37,057 nucleotides of DNA from Candidatus Binatia bacterium (lineage in GTDB: Bacteria > Eisenbacteria > RBG-16-71-46 > SZUA-252). Of the stretch, positions 29,475-35,785 are shown piece by piece; positions within the stretch are counted from its first letter, which is position 1; each line of letters starts with the position of its first letter. The stretch lies in contig DASQJL010000118.1 in assembly GCA_035631035.1 (NCBI GenBank), positions 1 through 37,057 on the forward strand, read 5' to 3'. The notes beneath the pieces are model-generated. The model was not told the DNA's origin and searched no databases. It saw nothing but the letters and a program-made list of their open reading frames with translations. The position numbers were made by a program, and so were the translations under genes.

Positions 29475-29648
29475 ATGTCGCCGACGCGAATCCCGAATTC
29501 CGATCTCGACGACCTCCCTGCCGATCCCCGTGAGGCCGAGCTGGAGATGATCATCGAGGCCAGCACGCTGCGCCTGCAGAGCCTGGTCCTGGTCCAGGCT
29601 TCCTTTGAGGACGAATCCGAGATCGCGTATGCGGAGGAGGAAGCATGA
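29475..29648 (+). CDS. small helical acidic protein, first gene of Hsp20 module 2
   Basis: A 57-residue protein of unknown family, partner of the gene at 24897. After an acidic N-terminal stretch comes one helix (EAELEMIIEASTLRLQSLVL) and a strongly acidic end (EDESEIAYAEEEA). The shared positions with the module 1 protein are A, E, L, I, E, R, L and two further Leu at identical spacing. A start at 29475 corresponds to the paralogue's start. GGAGG is rather far (13 bases) and GTGAG nearer. An in-frame ATG at 29343 would add 44 residues with no counterpart in copy 1. The stop overlaps hsp20 by 4 bp (ATGA), so translation is coupled. Confidence 0.62.
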   Translation: MSPTRIPNSDLDDLPADPREAELEMIIEASTLRLQSLVLVQASFEDESEIAYAEEEA

Positions 29649-30181
29649 GCGAGACCGAGAGCATCGACACCACCATCGAACAGGTCGAACGGCTCTACCG
29701 GTCGGTGACCGGGCAGCAGGCACCGCCGGTCGGAGAGCAGCCGTACGCCACGATCCCCCCTGAGAAGGTTCCCGAAGAGCACATCCAGGAGCAGGTGGAC
29801 CGCCTGGTCGAGACGCTCGCCGCGTTTTCCATGGGCGGGCGCGTTGAAACCGAATGGAAGCCGCCGATCACGTTATGGGAGGCCAAGGAAGAGCTGGTGA
29901 TCGCCGTCGATCTGCCGGGCATGACCCGCGAACGGGTGCATGTCACGGTGGACCGCGGCCTTCTCCAGATCCATGGAGAGCGCCCGCTCCGCGAGACCAA
30001 GGACGGCGACGGGCGGAACCTCAAGTACGTGGAACACCCCTACGGTCGTTTCCGCAGGGTCATCCCGCTTCCGCACGCCGCCCGCGTGGATCAGCTCCAG
30101 GCGAATCTGCGCGACGGCGTCCTCGAGATCCGGATCCCGAAGCGGGAGTCAGCCGAAGCGCGAACCATACCCATCGCCTAG
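29645..30181 (+). CDS. hsp20: Hsp20/alpha-crystallin small heat-shock protein with distinct N-terminal region (copy 2)
   Basis: A 178-residue paralogue of the protein at 25114-25653, alike along its whole length. The shared N-terminal region has IEQVERLYRSVTG and IPPEKVPEEHIQEQVDRL. The alpha-crystallin domain (about residues 72-165) carries VDLPGMTRERVHV, HPYGRFRRVIPLP and ANLRDGVLEIRIP. This copy ends with a true I-P-I motif (ARTIPIA), which in sHsps docks into a neighbouring domain to build oligomers; copy 1 has VTV. The ATG overlaps the stop of the small first gene. The difference in the C-terminal motif suggests the copies may assemble differently or form mixed oligomers. Confidence 0.93.
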   Translation: MSETESIDTTIEQVERLYRSVTGQQAPPVGEQPYATIPPEKVPEEHIQEQVDRLVETLAAFSMGGRVETEWKPPITLWEAKEELVIAVDLPGMTRERVHVTVDRGLLQIHGERPLRETKDGDGRNLKYVEHPYGRFRRVIPLPHAARVDQLQANLRDGVLEIRIPKRESAEARTIPIA

Positions 30182-30191
30182 CGGAGGCCTC

Positions 30192-30887
30192 ATGCCGCCG
30201 CGACGTTCCAAGAGCTCTTCCGAGTCGTCACGGAAGACGAAATCGACCAGCGAGCCGGAAGAGCGGCCCGCTGTCCACGAGGAGAGACCCATGGAAGCGA
30301 AAGTCGACGTTCGCAAGCTGCAGGTTCTCAACGACCGGATCAACCAGACCATCGACGCCCTGAACCAGGTGCGTCTCTCGGTGCACGGACTTGGGCATAC
30401 CGGAGGGCTGCAATCCCCCTTCAACCCGTACGCGACGCAGGGCTACGGGATGCAGCAGGGATACGGGATGCAGCAGCCCTACGGCATCGGTGCGCCGGGA
30501 TTCGGGCTTCAGCAGGGCATGCAGGGTGGATTCCCCGGCATCACGCCCCAAATCCCGTTCGGATTCCAGCACAGCCCCTTCCAGCAGTTCGGCAACCCCT
30601 ACGTCGGCCAGGGCTCGCCGTGGGGCCAGGTCGGATCGCCCTGGAGCGTCCTCGGCCAGTCGAGCCCCGTGGGCTTCGGCGGTGGGGGCGGTTTCGGCGG
30701 ATCGGGCGGCTTCGGCGGCATCGGCGGTTTCGGGGGCGGGATCGGCGGCGGCCTGAGCCAGCTCTACGGCGGCATGGGCGGCGGCCTCTTTCACACCCCG
30801 CCCGATCTGATCGAGCGGCAGCTGGTCGAGGCCCGTGCCAACGACCCCTTTCGGATCACCCAGACCTTCCCCTTCGTCGTCTCCTGA
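30192..30887 (+). CDS. uncharacterised protein with conserved ends and Gly/Gln/Phe/Tyr-rich core (module 2, third gene)
   Basis: A protein of 231 residues from ATG 30192 (GGAGG before it), or 198 from the internal ATG at 30291. A Ser/Lys/Glu-rich extension (1-33) is followed by the helix MEAKVDVRKLQVLNDRINQ and LSVHGLGHTGG shared with copy 1. The middle has repeated GYGMQQ units, then QF-, GSPW- and GFGG-type repeats: a prion-like, Gly/Gln/aromatic low-complexity region. The last ~36 residues (GGGLFHTPPD to TFPFVVS) match copy 1. It follows hsp20 by 10 bp. Composition of this sort often gives reversible phase separation in other proteins; whether it does so here is inference. No family is recognised. 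Confidence 0.75.
   Translation: MPPRRSKSSSESSRKTKSTSEPEERPAVHEERPMEAKVDVRKLQVLNDRINQTIDALNQVRLSVHGLGHTGGLQSPFNPYATQGYGMQQGYGMQQPYGIGAPGFGLQQGMQGGFPGITPQIPFGFQHSPFQQFGNPYVGQGSPWGQVGSPWSVLGQSSPVGFGGGGGFGGSGGFGGIGGFGGGIGGGLSQLYGGMGGGLFHTPPDLIERQLVEARANDPFRITQTFPFVVS
30279..30291 (+). promoter_or_regulatory. internal ribosome binding site in the third gene of module 2
   Basis: GAGGAG stands six bases before the in-frame ATG at 30291, mirroring the internal start of module 1. Confidence 0.5.
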
Positions 30888-30967
30888 GCGGAGGCCCGCG
30901 CCCCCCGAAGGGGCGAAGCGGCCCTCCACGGAGACGCCGAAGTAACCGGCAGGTCTGAAGTTACCCC

Positions 30968-30998
30968 GCGGGGCAGGCGCTTGGAGCGCCTGCCCCGC
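30968..30998 (+). terminator. perfect 13-bp hairpin after Hsp20 module 2
   Basis: GCGGGGCAGGCGC, a TTGGA loop and GCGCCTGCCCCGC. It lies 80 bases after the stop codon; no T tract follows, so termination may need another factor. A weaker CGCCCC/GGGGCG hairpin lies close to the stop codon. Confidence 0.55.
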
Positions 30999-31048
30999 AC
31001 CGTCTCGCACCGGAAGGTACAAAGGATGCCGGAGCGGAGGTCCTGAGC

Positions 31049-31054
31049 TATTAT
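31049..31054 (+). promoter_or_regulatory. -10 element TATTAT, leaderless geometry
   Basis: TATTAT is followed by six bases and the ATG at 31061. There is no Shine-Dalgarno site, and no clear -35 box. Confidence 0.45.
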
Positions 31055-31060
31055 GATTCG

Positions 31061-31519
31061 ATGCGTCGAGCGGAGCACCATAGCCGCGCACTTCAGACGG
31101 TGGTGGCCGCGGTCGTCGTCGCCGCCCTGGCCTTCGCGATCGCCCTCGCCACCTTCCTTCCGGCCAACCAGGACACCCTGCGTGTCAACCTCAACTCGAT
31201 CGGCACCTCGGCCGCGGAAGGGCTGACCCTGGCGCGTGGGGACGACGAGTCGCGCCTCACCCGCAACTTCTACGATGTCGAGCTGGAGCTGCTCCGGGAC
31301 GATCTGGATCACGTGGTCGCCAACCTGGGCCATGCCCGACCCCTTCCCGAGCTTCGAGGCCGGTTTGCGGAAGCGACGGCTCTGGCCGGCTCCGCCTCGC
31401 GTGCCCTTCGGGCGCTGGCCGTTCCGGGAGCGCCCGCCGAGTCGGTCGTCGCCGGCCAGGCCACCCTCGTTTCCATCACGTCGCGGGTCGACAGCCTGAA
31501 GCAGGAGCTGGAGCGCTAG
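31061..31519 (+). CDS. membrane-anchored helical protein of unknown function
   Basis: A 152-residue protein. Residues about 10-34 are one hydrophobic segment (VVAAVVVAALAFAIALATFL) after a basic start, so it is an inner-membrane anchor with the rest outside the cytoplasm or, less likely, an uncleaved signal. Residues 40-152 are helical with a Leu-rich heptad pattern (DVELELLRDDLDHVVANL, RVDSLKQELER), probably a coiled coil. I recognise no family. The NRAMP-like transporter begins 9 bp after its stop, and two PRC-barrel genes follow, so it is the first gene of a four-gene operon. It could be a partner or sensor for the transporter; this is inference from position only. Confidence 0.75.
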   Translation: MRRAEHHSRALQTVVAAVVVAALAFAIALATFLPANQDTLRVNLNSIGTSAAEGLTLARGDDESRLTRNFYDVELELLRDDLDHVVANLGHARPLPELRGRFAEATALAGSASRALRALAVPGAPAESVVAGQATLVSITSRVDSLKQELER

Positions 31520-31528
31520 CTCATCCCC

Positions 31529-32767
31529 ATGAGCGCTTTCCTCCAGATCTTCCTCGGCATCCTGACGGCCATGGGCGGGTTCGTGGAGGTCGGCGAGCTG
31601 GTCTTCTCGGTGGGCGCCGGCGCCAAGTTCGGCTACAGCCTGCTCTGGGTCGTGGCCCTGGGCACGCTCGGCATCATCCTCTTCGGAGAGATGGCGGGGC
31701 GCGTGGCCGCGGTCACCAAGCAGCCGATCTTCGACTGGGTGCGCGAGCGGGCCGGCTTCCGCATGGGGCTGGGCACCCTGCTCGCGGCCAATCTCGTCAG
31801 CCTCCTCACCTGCGCCGCGGAGATCGGCGGCATCTCGATCGTGCTGCGGATGATGTCCGGCTGGCCCTACCGGCTGCTCGCGATCCTCACCTTCCTCGCC
31901 CTGCTCGCCATCGTCTGGTTCTTCGCCTTCAAGTGGATCGAGCGCTTCTTCGGGCTCCTCGGCCTTCTGATGACCGTGTTCGTGATCGCCGCGATCCGGC
32001 TGCATCCCGACTGGCACGCGGTCGGAGCCGGGTTCGTGCCGCAGGTGCCGACCCTCGAATCCCCGAAGGACTACCTGGTCTACGCCTACTTCGCCGTGTC
32101 GCTCCTCTCCTCGATCATGCTGCCCTACGAGACTTACTTCTACGCCTCGGGCGCCATCGAGGACGGCTGGCAGCCGCACGAGGTGCCGATGAACCGCATC
32201 GTCGTCACGATGGGGTTCGTCCTGGGATCGGCGCTGGCGGTGGGACTGGTCATCGTGGGCGGGCAGCTCTTGAAACCGCTCGGGATCGACCCCCAGTGGC
32301 CCGGAGCAGCGGCGCTCGGCCCCGCCTTCACCATGGGGCGCGCGGGACTCATCGTCGCCCTCCTCGGAATGCTGTTCGCCTTCGGCGGGGCGGCGGTCGA
32401 GAACGCGCTCACGGGGGCCTATAACACGGCCCAGTTCCTGGGCTGGCCATGGGGCAAGTGGCGGAAGCCCGCCGGCGCGCCGCGCTTCGCGCTCGCCTGG
32501 ATCGTCATGCTCACCCTGGCGGTGCTCATCATCCTGGCCGGCGTGAACCCGATCCAGGTGGTCGAGTACTCGATCGTCTTCTCGGTGCTGATCCTGCCGC
32601 TCACCTACCTGCCGCTGCTCATGGCCGCGGGCGACCGGCGGATCATGGGCGCCTACGTCAATAACGGCCCCACGAAGATCGCGGGATGGTTCTTTCTCGC
32701 CCTCGTCACGCTGGCCGGGCTCTTCGCGCTCCCGCTCCTGGTCGTGACGCGCGGAGGGAAGCTGTGA
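31529..32767 (+). CDS. NRAMP-family transporter lacking the canonical metal-binding motifs
   Basis: A 412-residue inner-membrane protein with about eleven hydrophobic segments and clear NRAMP-fold similarity, for instance AGAKFGYSLLWVVALGTL. In metal-transporting NRAMPs the first helix has DPGN and the sixth MPH, which together bind Mn or Fe. Here the first reads EVGE (residues 20-23) and the sixth LPY (198-200), so Asp, Asn, Met and His are all replaced. E20 and E23 could still bind a hard ion such as Mg, but this is inference. The NRAMP-related magnesium transporters also lack the methionine. No Shine-Dalgarno site is obvious. Its stop overlaps the next gene (GTGA), a PRC-barrel protein. 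Confidence 0.85.
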   Translation: MSAFLQIFLGILTAMGGFVEVGELVFSVGAGAKFGYSLLWVVALGTLGIILFGEMAGRVAAVTKQPIFDWVRERAGFRMGLGTLLAANLVSLLTCAAEIGGISIVLRMMSGWPYRLLAILTFLALLAIVWFFAFKWIERFFGLLGLLMTVFVIAAIRLHPDWHAVGAGFVPQVPTLESPKDYLVYAYFAVSLLSSIMLPYETYFYASGAIEDGWQPHEVPMNRIVVTMGFVLGSALAVGLVIVGGQLLKPLGIDPQWPGAAALGPAFTMGRAGLIVALLGMLFAFGGAAVENALTGAYNTAQFLGWPWGKWRKPAGAPRFALAWIVMLTLAVLIILAGVNPIQVVEYSIVFSVLILPLTYLPLLMAAGDRRIMGAYVNNGPTKIAGWFFLALVTLAGLFALPLLVVTRGGKL

Positions 32768-33138
32768 AGCCCGCAGATCTGCGCCAGCGCCCCCCCTTCT
32801 TCGACGTCGTGCGGATGCTGATGGACCATCAGCTCCTGGACGCCGACTACGTGGAGTGCGGCAAGGTGGACGACGTCGAGATCGAGATCACCGACGACGG
32901 CACGCTGCGCGCCACGGCCATCTTCACCGGCCCCGGAGCCGCGTTCGAGCACCTCCCCGGATGGCTGGCCGCGATCGCGAAGAAGTTCTTCGGCAAGCGG
33001 TCCAAGCGGATCCCCTGGCCCGAGATCGCGATCATCGAGAGCCGCATCAAGCTGCGCTCCACGTCCGAGGCGCTGGGGCTGGATCCCGCCGACCGGAGCG
33101 CCGCGCGGTGGATCTCGAAGCTCCCGGGGGCCCGATGA
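32764..33138 (+). CDS. PRC-barrel-like domain protein, first of two
   Basis: A 124-residue cytoplasmic protein starting with GTG at 32764, which overlaps the transporter stop by 4 bp. A short helical start (FFDVVRMLMDHQLL) leads into a beta-barrel region of PRC type: ADYVECGKVDDVEIEI, then RATAIFTGPGAAFEHLPGWL and KRIPWPEIAIIES. PRC barrels occur in RimM and in proteins that bind partners through a small beta barrel. Next to the transporter it may control its activity as a cytoplasmic partner. Another PRC gene overlaps its end by 4 bp. Family match is by pattern only. Confidence 0.7.
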   Translation: MKPADLRQRPPFFDVVRMLMDHQLLDADYVECGKVDDVEIEITDDGTLRATAIFTGPGAAFEHLPGWLAAIAKKFFGKRSKRIPWPEIAIIESRIKLRSTSEALGLDPADRSAARWISKLPGAR

Positions 33139-33389
33139 AGCTCTCCGAAGTGCTAGGGATGGAGGTGGTCGGCGCCTCGGGCGCGCATCGCGGCCACGTG
33201 ATCGACCTGCGCTCCTCGGGCGAAGCGGAGCACGGTCAGCCGAACGCGGCCCGCGTCATCACCGAGATCGTGATCGGCCGGGTCACGTGGCTGGAACGGA
33301 TGGGGCTTCGGTCGGTGCGCGAGGAGATCATTCCCTGGGCCGAGGTGGCCACCGTCGGCACAAGGCGCGTCACGCTGAAGAACGAGTAA
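33135..33389 (+). CDS. PRC-barrel-like domain protein, second of two
   Basis: An 84-residue protein starting with an ATGA overlap on the previous stop. It begins KLSEVLGMEVVGASG and continues AHRGHVIDLRS, the standard opening of a PRC barrel; later strands are ITEIVIGRVTWLERMG and EIIPWAEVATVGTRRVTL. It lacks anything beyond the barrel. The overlap of four genes (transporter, two barrels, and the upstream helical protein at 9 bp) strongly suggests a single functional unit. Confidence 0.72.
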   Translation: MKLSEVLGMEVVGASGAHRGHVIDLRSSGEAEHGQPNAARVITEIVIGRVTWLERMGLRSVREEIIPWAEVATVGTRRVTLKNE

Positions 33390-33403
33390 GCGCCCCGTTC
33401 TGC

Positions 33404-33409
33404 TATAAT
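33404..33409 (+). promoter_or_regulatory. -10 element TATAAT for the ATP-grasp gene
   Basis: A perfect TATAAT with a TG one base before it, an extended -10 arrangement that can work without a -35 box. The predicted start near 33416 is 81 bases before the ATG. Confidence 0.5.
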
Positions 33410-33496
33410 CCCGCCCGACCCCACCGTCGGCTGCGCCGACTACAACACAACCGCCGAAGGGACGCGGCCCCCACGCGCGCCAGGGAGATGCGTTCC

Positions 33497-34924
33497 ATGC
33501 GTCAGGAAGAATCCTCGGATTCGGGCCTGGCCTCGTCTCGCTTCGGGAAACGGCCGCCCGCGATCATTCTCGGCGACGATCCCGTCAACGGACTCGGCGT
33601 GGCGCGCAACCTTGGCCGCCTCGGCGTCGCCGTGCACCGCGTGGGCGCCGCGCGCGAGCCGCTCCTCCGCTCGCGCTACCTCCACACCCAGACCGTCGTC
33701 CCGATGCTCGACACCATGGACGACAACGGGTATGGCGGCGTGCTGGAGCGGATCGGCGACCGGATCGGCGACGGGGCCGTCCTCTTCCCCCTGACCGACC
33801 TGCACGTGATGCGTCTCTGCCGGCTCGAGGCGCGGCTCCAGCCGCGCTTCCGGCTGACCACGCCGCCGCTCGAGAGCGCGATGACCCTCGTGAACAAGAG
33901 GCGCTTCTACGAGGCCGCGGCCTCGTTCGGCGTGGACCATCCCGCCACGCGCTTTCCCGAGACACTCGAAGACTTCGACGCCGCGGGCGCGTCGCTCGGA
34001 TATCCCGTCTATCTGAAGCCCGAGATCTCGCCGCTCTACCACGGGGTGTTCGGCCGGAAGGGGTTCGTGGCGCGGGATCGCGCCGAGCTGCTCGCCGGCG
34101 CCGCCGAGGTCCTCGGCGCGGGACTCAAGGCCATCGTTCAGGAGATCGTCCCGGGCGACGCCGCGCAGATGCACGGCTGCGCCGGGTACCGACGCGGCGG
34201 GAAGTCGGTGTGGGTCTGCTACCGGAGGCGGCGCGAGTTCCCCGAGGGATTCGGCTCCGGCACCCGCCTCACGACCATTCCCAGCTTCGTCCATCGCACG
34301 CGGCTACTCGAGTTCCTCGACCACGTGGGACACGAGGGGCTCTTCGACGCGGAGTTCAAGCTGGACCCAAGGAACGGGAAGCTCCAGCTCCTGGACGTGA
34401 ACGCCCGGGCATGGTGGCAGAACGCGCTGCCCACGCGATGCGGCATCAACATGGTCGCGCTGGCCTACGAGGACGCCGTGAAGCCGGACACGTCCCGTTC
34501 CTTCCCCGCGCAGTCGTACACCGAGGGGATCGAGTGGATCCACGGCTACAACGACTACATGGCGGCCAAGGACGGCGGCGTGCGGCTGGGCGCGTGGCTC
34601 CGCTCGGTGCCCCGGCTCGGCGAGTTCGCCTTCTGGGCGCCGGACGATCCGCTTCCCGGCACGCTCCAGCTCTCGGGGATCGCGTGGAACATGATGCGCG
34701 GGCTGACAGGCGCGCGGCGCGCCAAGGACACGCGCGGGTACCGCATCGCGCCGACGACGCCGGACGGGGCGCCGGCTACGGTTCCGGTCGCGCCGGGGGC
34801 GGTTCCGGTCGCGCCGCCGGCGGTTCCGGTCGCGCCGCCCGCTTCCCTCTCAACCGCCACTCCCGCCCCGAACCAGCCGGCGCATGCCCCGCAGGAACCC
34901 GACCCCGAGGCAGCTCTTCAGTAG
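33497..34924 (+). CDS. ATP-grasp carboligase-type enzyme with Pro/Ala/Val repeat tail
   Basis: A 475-residue protein like the 'predicted ATP-dependent carboligase' ATP-grasp group (COG3919 type). The N-terminal domain (residues about 18-110) has IILGDDPVNGLGVARNLGRLG and VLFPLTDLHVM. The ATP-grasp part follows with LVNKRRFYEAAASFGV, YPVYLKPEISPLYHG, IVQEIVPGDAAQMHGCAGY and the metal-binding DAEFKLDP and LLDVNARAWW. The substrate is unknown; relatives lie near polysaccharide and peptide-modifying genes, and a glycosyltransferase gene lies next door. The ATG at 33497 is nine bases after AGGGAG; the ATG at 33488 directly abuts that site. The last ~65 residues are low complexity with VPVAPPA repeats. 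The end overlaps the convergent glycosyltransferase gene by 75 bp. Confidence 0.82.
   Translation: MRQEESSDSGLASSRFGKRPPAIILGDDPVNGLGVARNLGRLGVAVHRVGAAREPLLRSRYLHTQTVVPMLDTMDDNGYGGVLERIGDRIGDGAVLFPLTDLHVMRLCRLEARLQPRFRLTTPPLESAMTLVNKRRFYEAAASFGVDHPATRFPETLEDFDAAGASLGYPVYLKPEISPLYHGVFGRKGFVARDRAELLAGAAEVLGAGLKAIVQEIVPGDAAQMHGCAGYRRGGKSVWVCYRRRREFPEGFGSGTRLTTIPSFVHRTRLLEFLDHVGHEGLFDAEFKLDPRNGKLQLLDVNARAWWQNALPTRCGINMVALAYEDAVKPDTSRSFPAQSYTEGIEWIHGYNDYMAAKDGGVRLGAWLRSVPRLGEFAFWAPDDPLPGTLQLSGIAWNMMRGLTGARRAKDTRGYRIAPTTPDGAPATVPVAPGAVPVAPPAVPVAPPASLSTATPAPNQPAHAPQEPDPEAALQ
34780..34842 (+). repeat. 21-bp tandem repeat, three units
   Basis: GGTTCCGGTCGCGCCG recurs three times at a period of 21 bases, encoding VPVAP-G/P-A heptads in the tail of the ATP-grasp protein. 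The repeat ends just before the 3' end of the convergent glycosyltransferase gene. Confidence 0.85.
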
Positions 34925-35779
34925 CAGCGGGTAGGAAGACAACGCCGTGGGTCGCGCCGCGATGGCGCGGAGCGCGAATCGGCGGGCCAGCCCGAGTTGG
35001 AGCTCCTCCAGCGCCATCGAGGCATAGCCGGCGTTGGCGCGACGGTAGGCCTCGGCCTTGAAGGGCTTCAGGCGCGGCTTGAGATCCGGATCCTCGAAGG
35101 CCAGCGCGAACATCTCCATGTTCCGCTCCGCGATCGTTGCGATCGCTGTCCCGTGCGAGAGCGAAACCGCGCTCCGTTGATAGCGGACCAGCACCTCGTT
35201 CACGAACTCGATCGGGAACCGCGACGCGACGCGCAGCCAGTAGTACCAGTCCTCCGCGAACCAGAGCCGCGTGCTCATCGGCCCCGCGAACTCCATCGCG
35301 GCGCGGCGCATCAGCACCGTGGACGACGTGATGAAGTTGTAGCGAATCAGCCGCTCGAGCACGAGACCGCGGTCTTCGGGACTCGGCAGCACGTCCTTGA
35401 GGCGCTTGCCGTCGCGATCGAGAATCTCGATCCCGCAGTAGACCAGGCCCGCCTCGGGGTGCCGCTCGAAGACGCGGAGATGCGCCTCGACGTTCCCCGG
35501 CAGGTAGGCGTCGTCGCTGTCCAGGAACCCGATATACTCTCCCCGGGCGACGCGCATGCCGTGATTCCGCGCCGCCGCCGGTCCCCCATTCTCCTGATGG
35601 ACGTAGCGCACCCGCTCCGGATACCCGGCCAGCGCGGCGCGCGTGTCGTCGGTCGAGCCGTCGTCCACGACCAGGATCTCGAGGTCGGTGAAGCTCTGCG
35701 CCAGCACGCTGTCGATGGCGCGGCGCACGATGCTCGATCGGTTGTACGTGGGGATGACGATGCTGACACGGGGGGTCAC
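34850..35779 (-). CDS. family 2 glycosyltransferase
   Basis: A 309-residue GT-A-fold glycosyltransferase of cytoplasmic or membrane-associated type. VSIVIPTYNRSSIVRRAIDS opens the nucleotide-sugar domain, VVDDGSTDDT follows, and the metal-binding DxD motif is D87-S-D89 in GFLDSDDAYLPG. FAEDWYYWLRVA carries the usual acceptor-side ED. The C-terminal ~80 residues are basic and helical, possibly binding membrane. It should add a sugar to a lipid-linked or surface glycan. The start is GTG at 35779, with TACCAT exactly six bases upstream. The beta-propeller gene starts immediately on the other side. The 3' end overlaps the ATP-grasp gene. Confidence 0.92.
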   Translation of the reverse strand: MTPRVSIVIPTYNRSSIVRRAIDSVLAQSFTDLEILVVDDGSTDDTRAALAGYPERVRYVHQENGGPAAARNHGMRVARGEYIGFLDSDDAYLPGNVEAHLRVFERHPEAGLVYCGIEILDRDGKRLKDVLPSPEDRGLVLERLIRYNFITSSTVLMRRAAMEFAGPMSTRLWFAEDWYYWLRVASRFPIEFVNEVLVRYQRSAVSLSHGTAIATIAERNMEMFALAFEDPDLKPRLKPFKAEAYRRANAGYASMALEELQLGLARRFALRAIAARPTALSSYPLLLKSCLGVGFLRGMRRLVRGGSGG

Positions 35780-35785
35780 GTGCGG

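Noticed and set aside
30700-30790. GGCGG-rich repeats read as a possible CRISPR or mobile repeat
   Set aside because: They encode the GFGG low-complexity part of the third module protein; units are short, adjacent and lack spacers.
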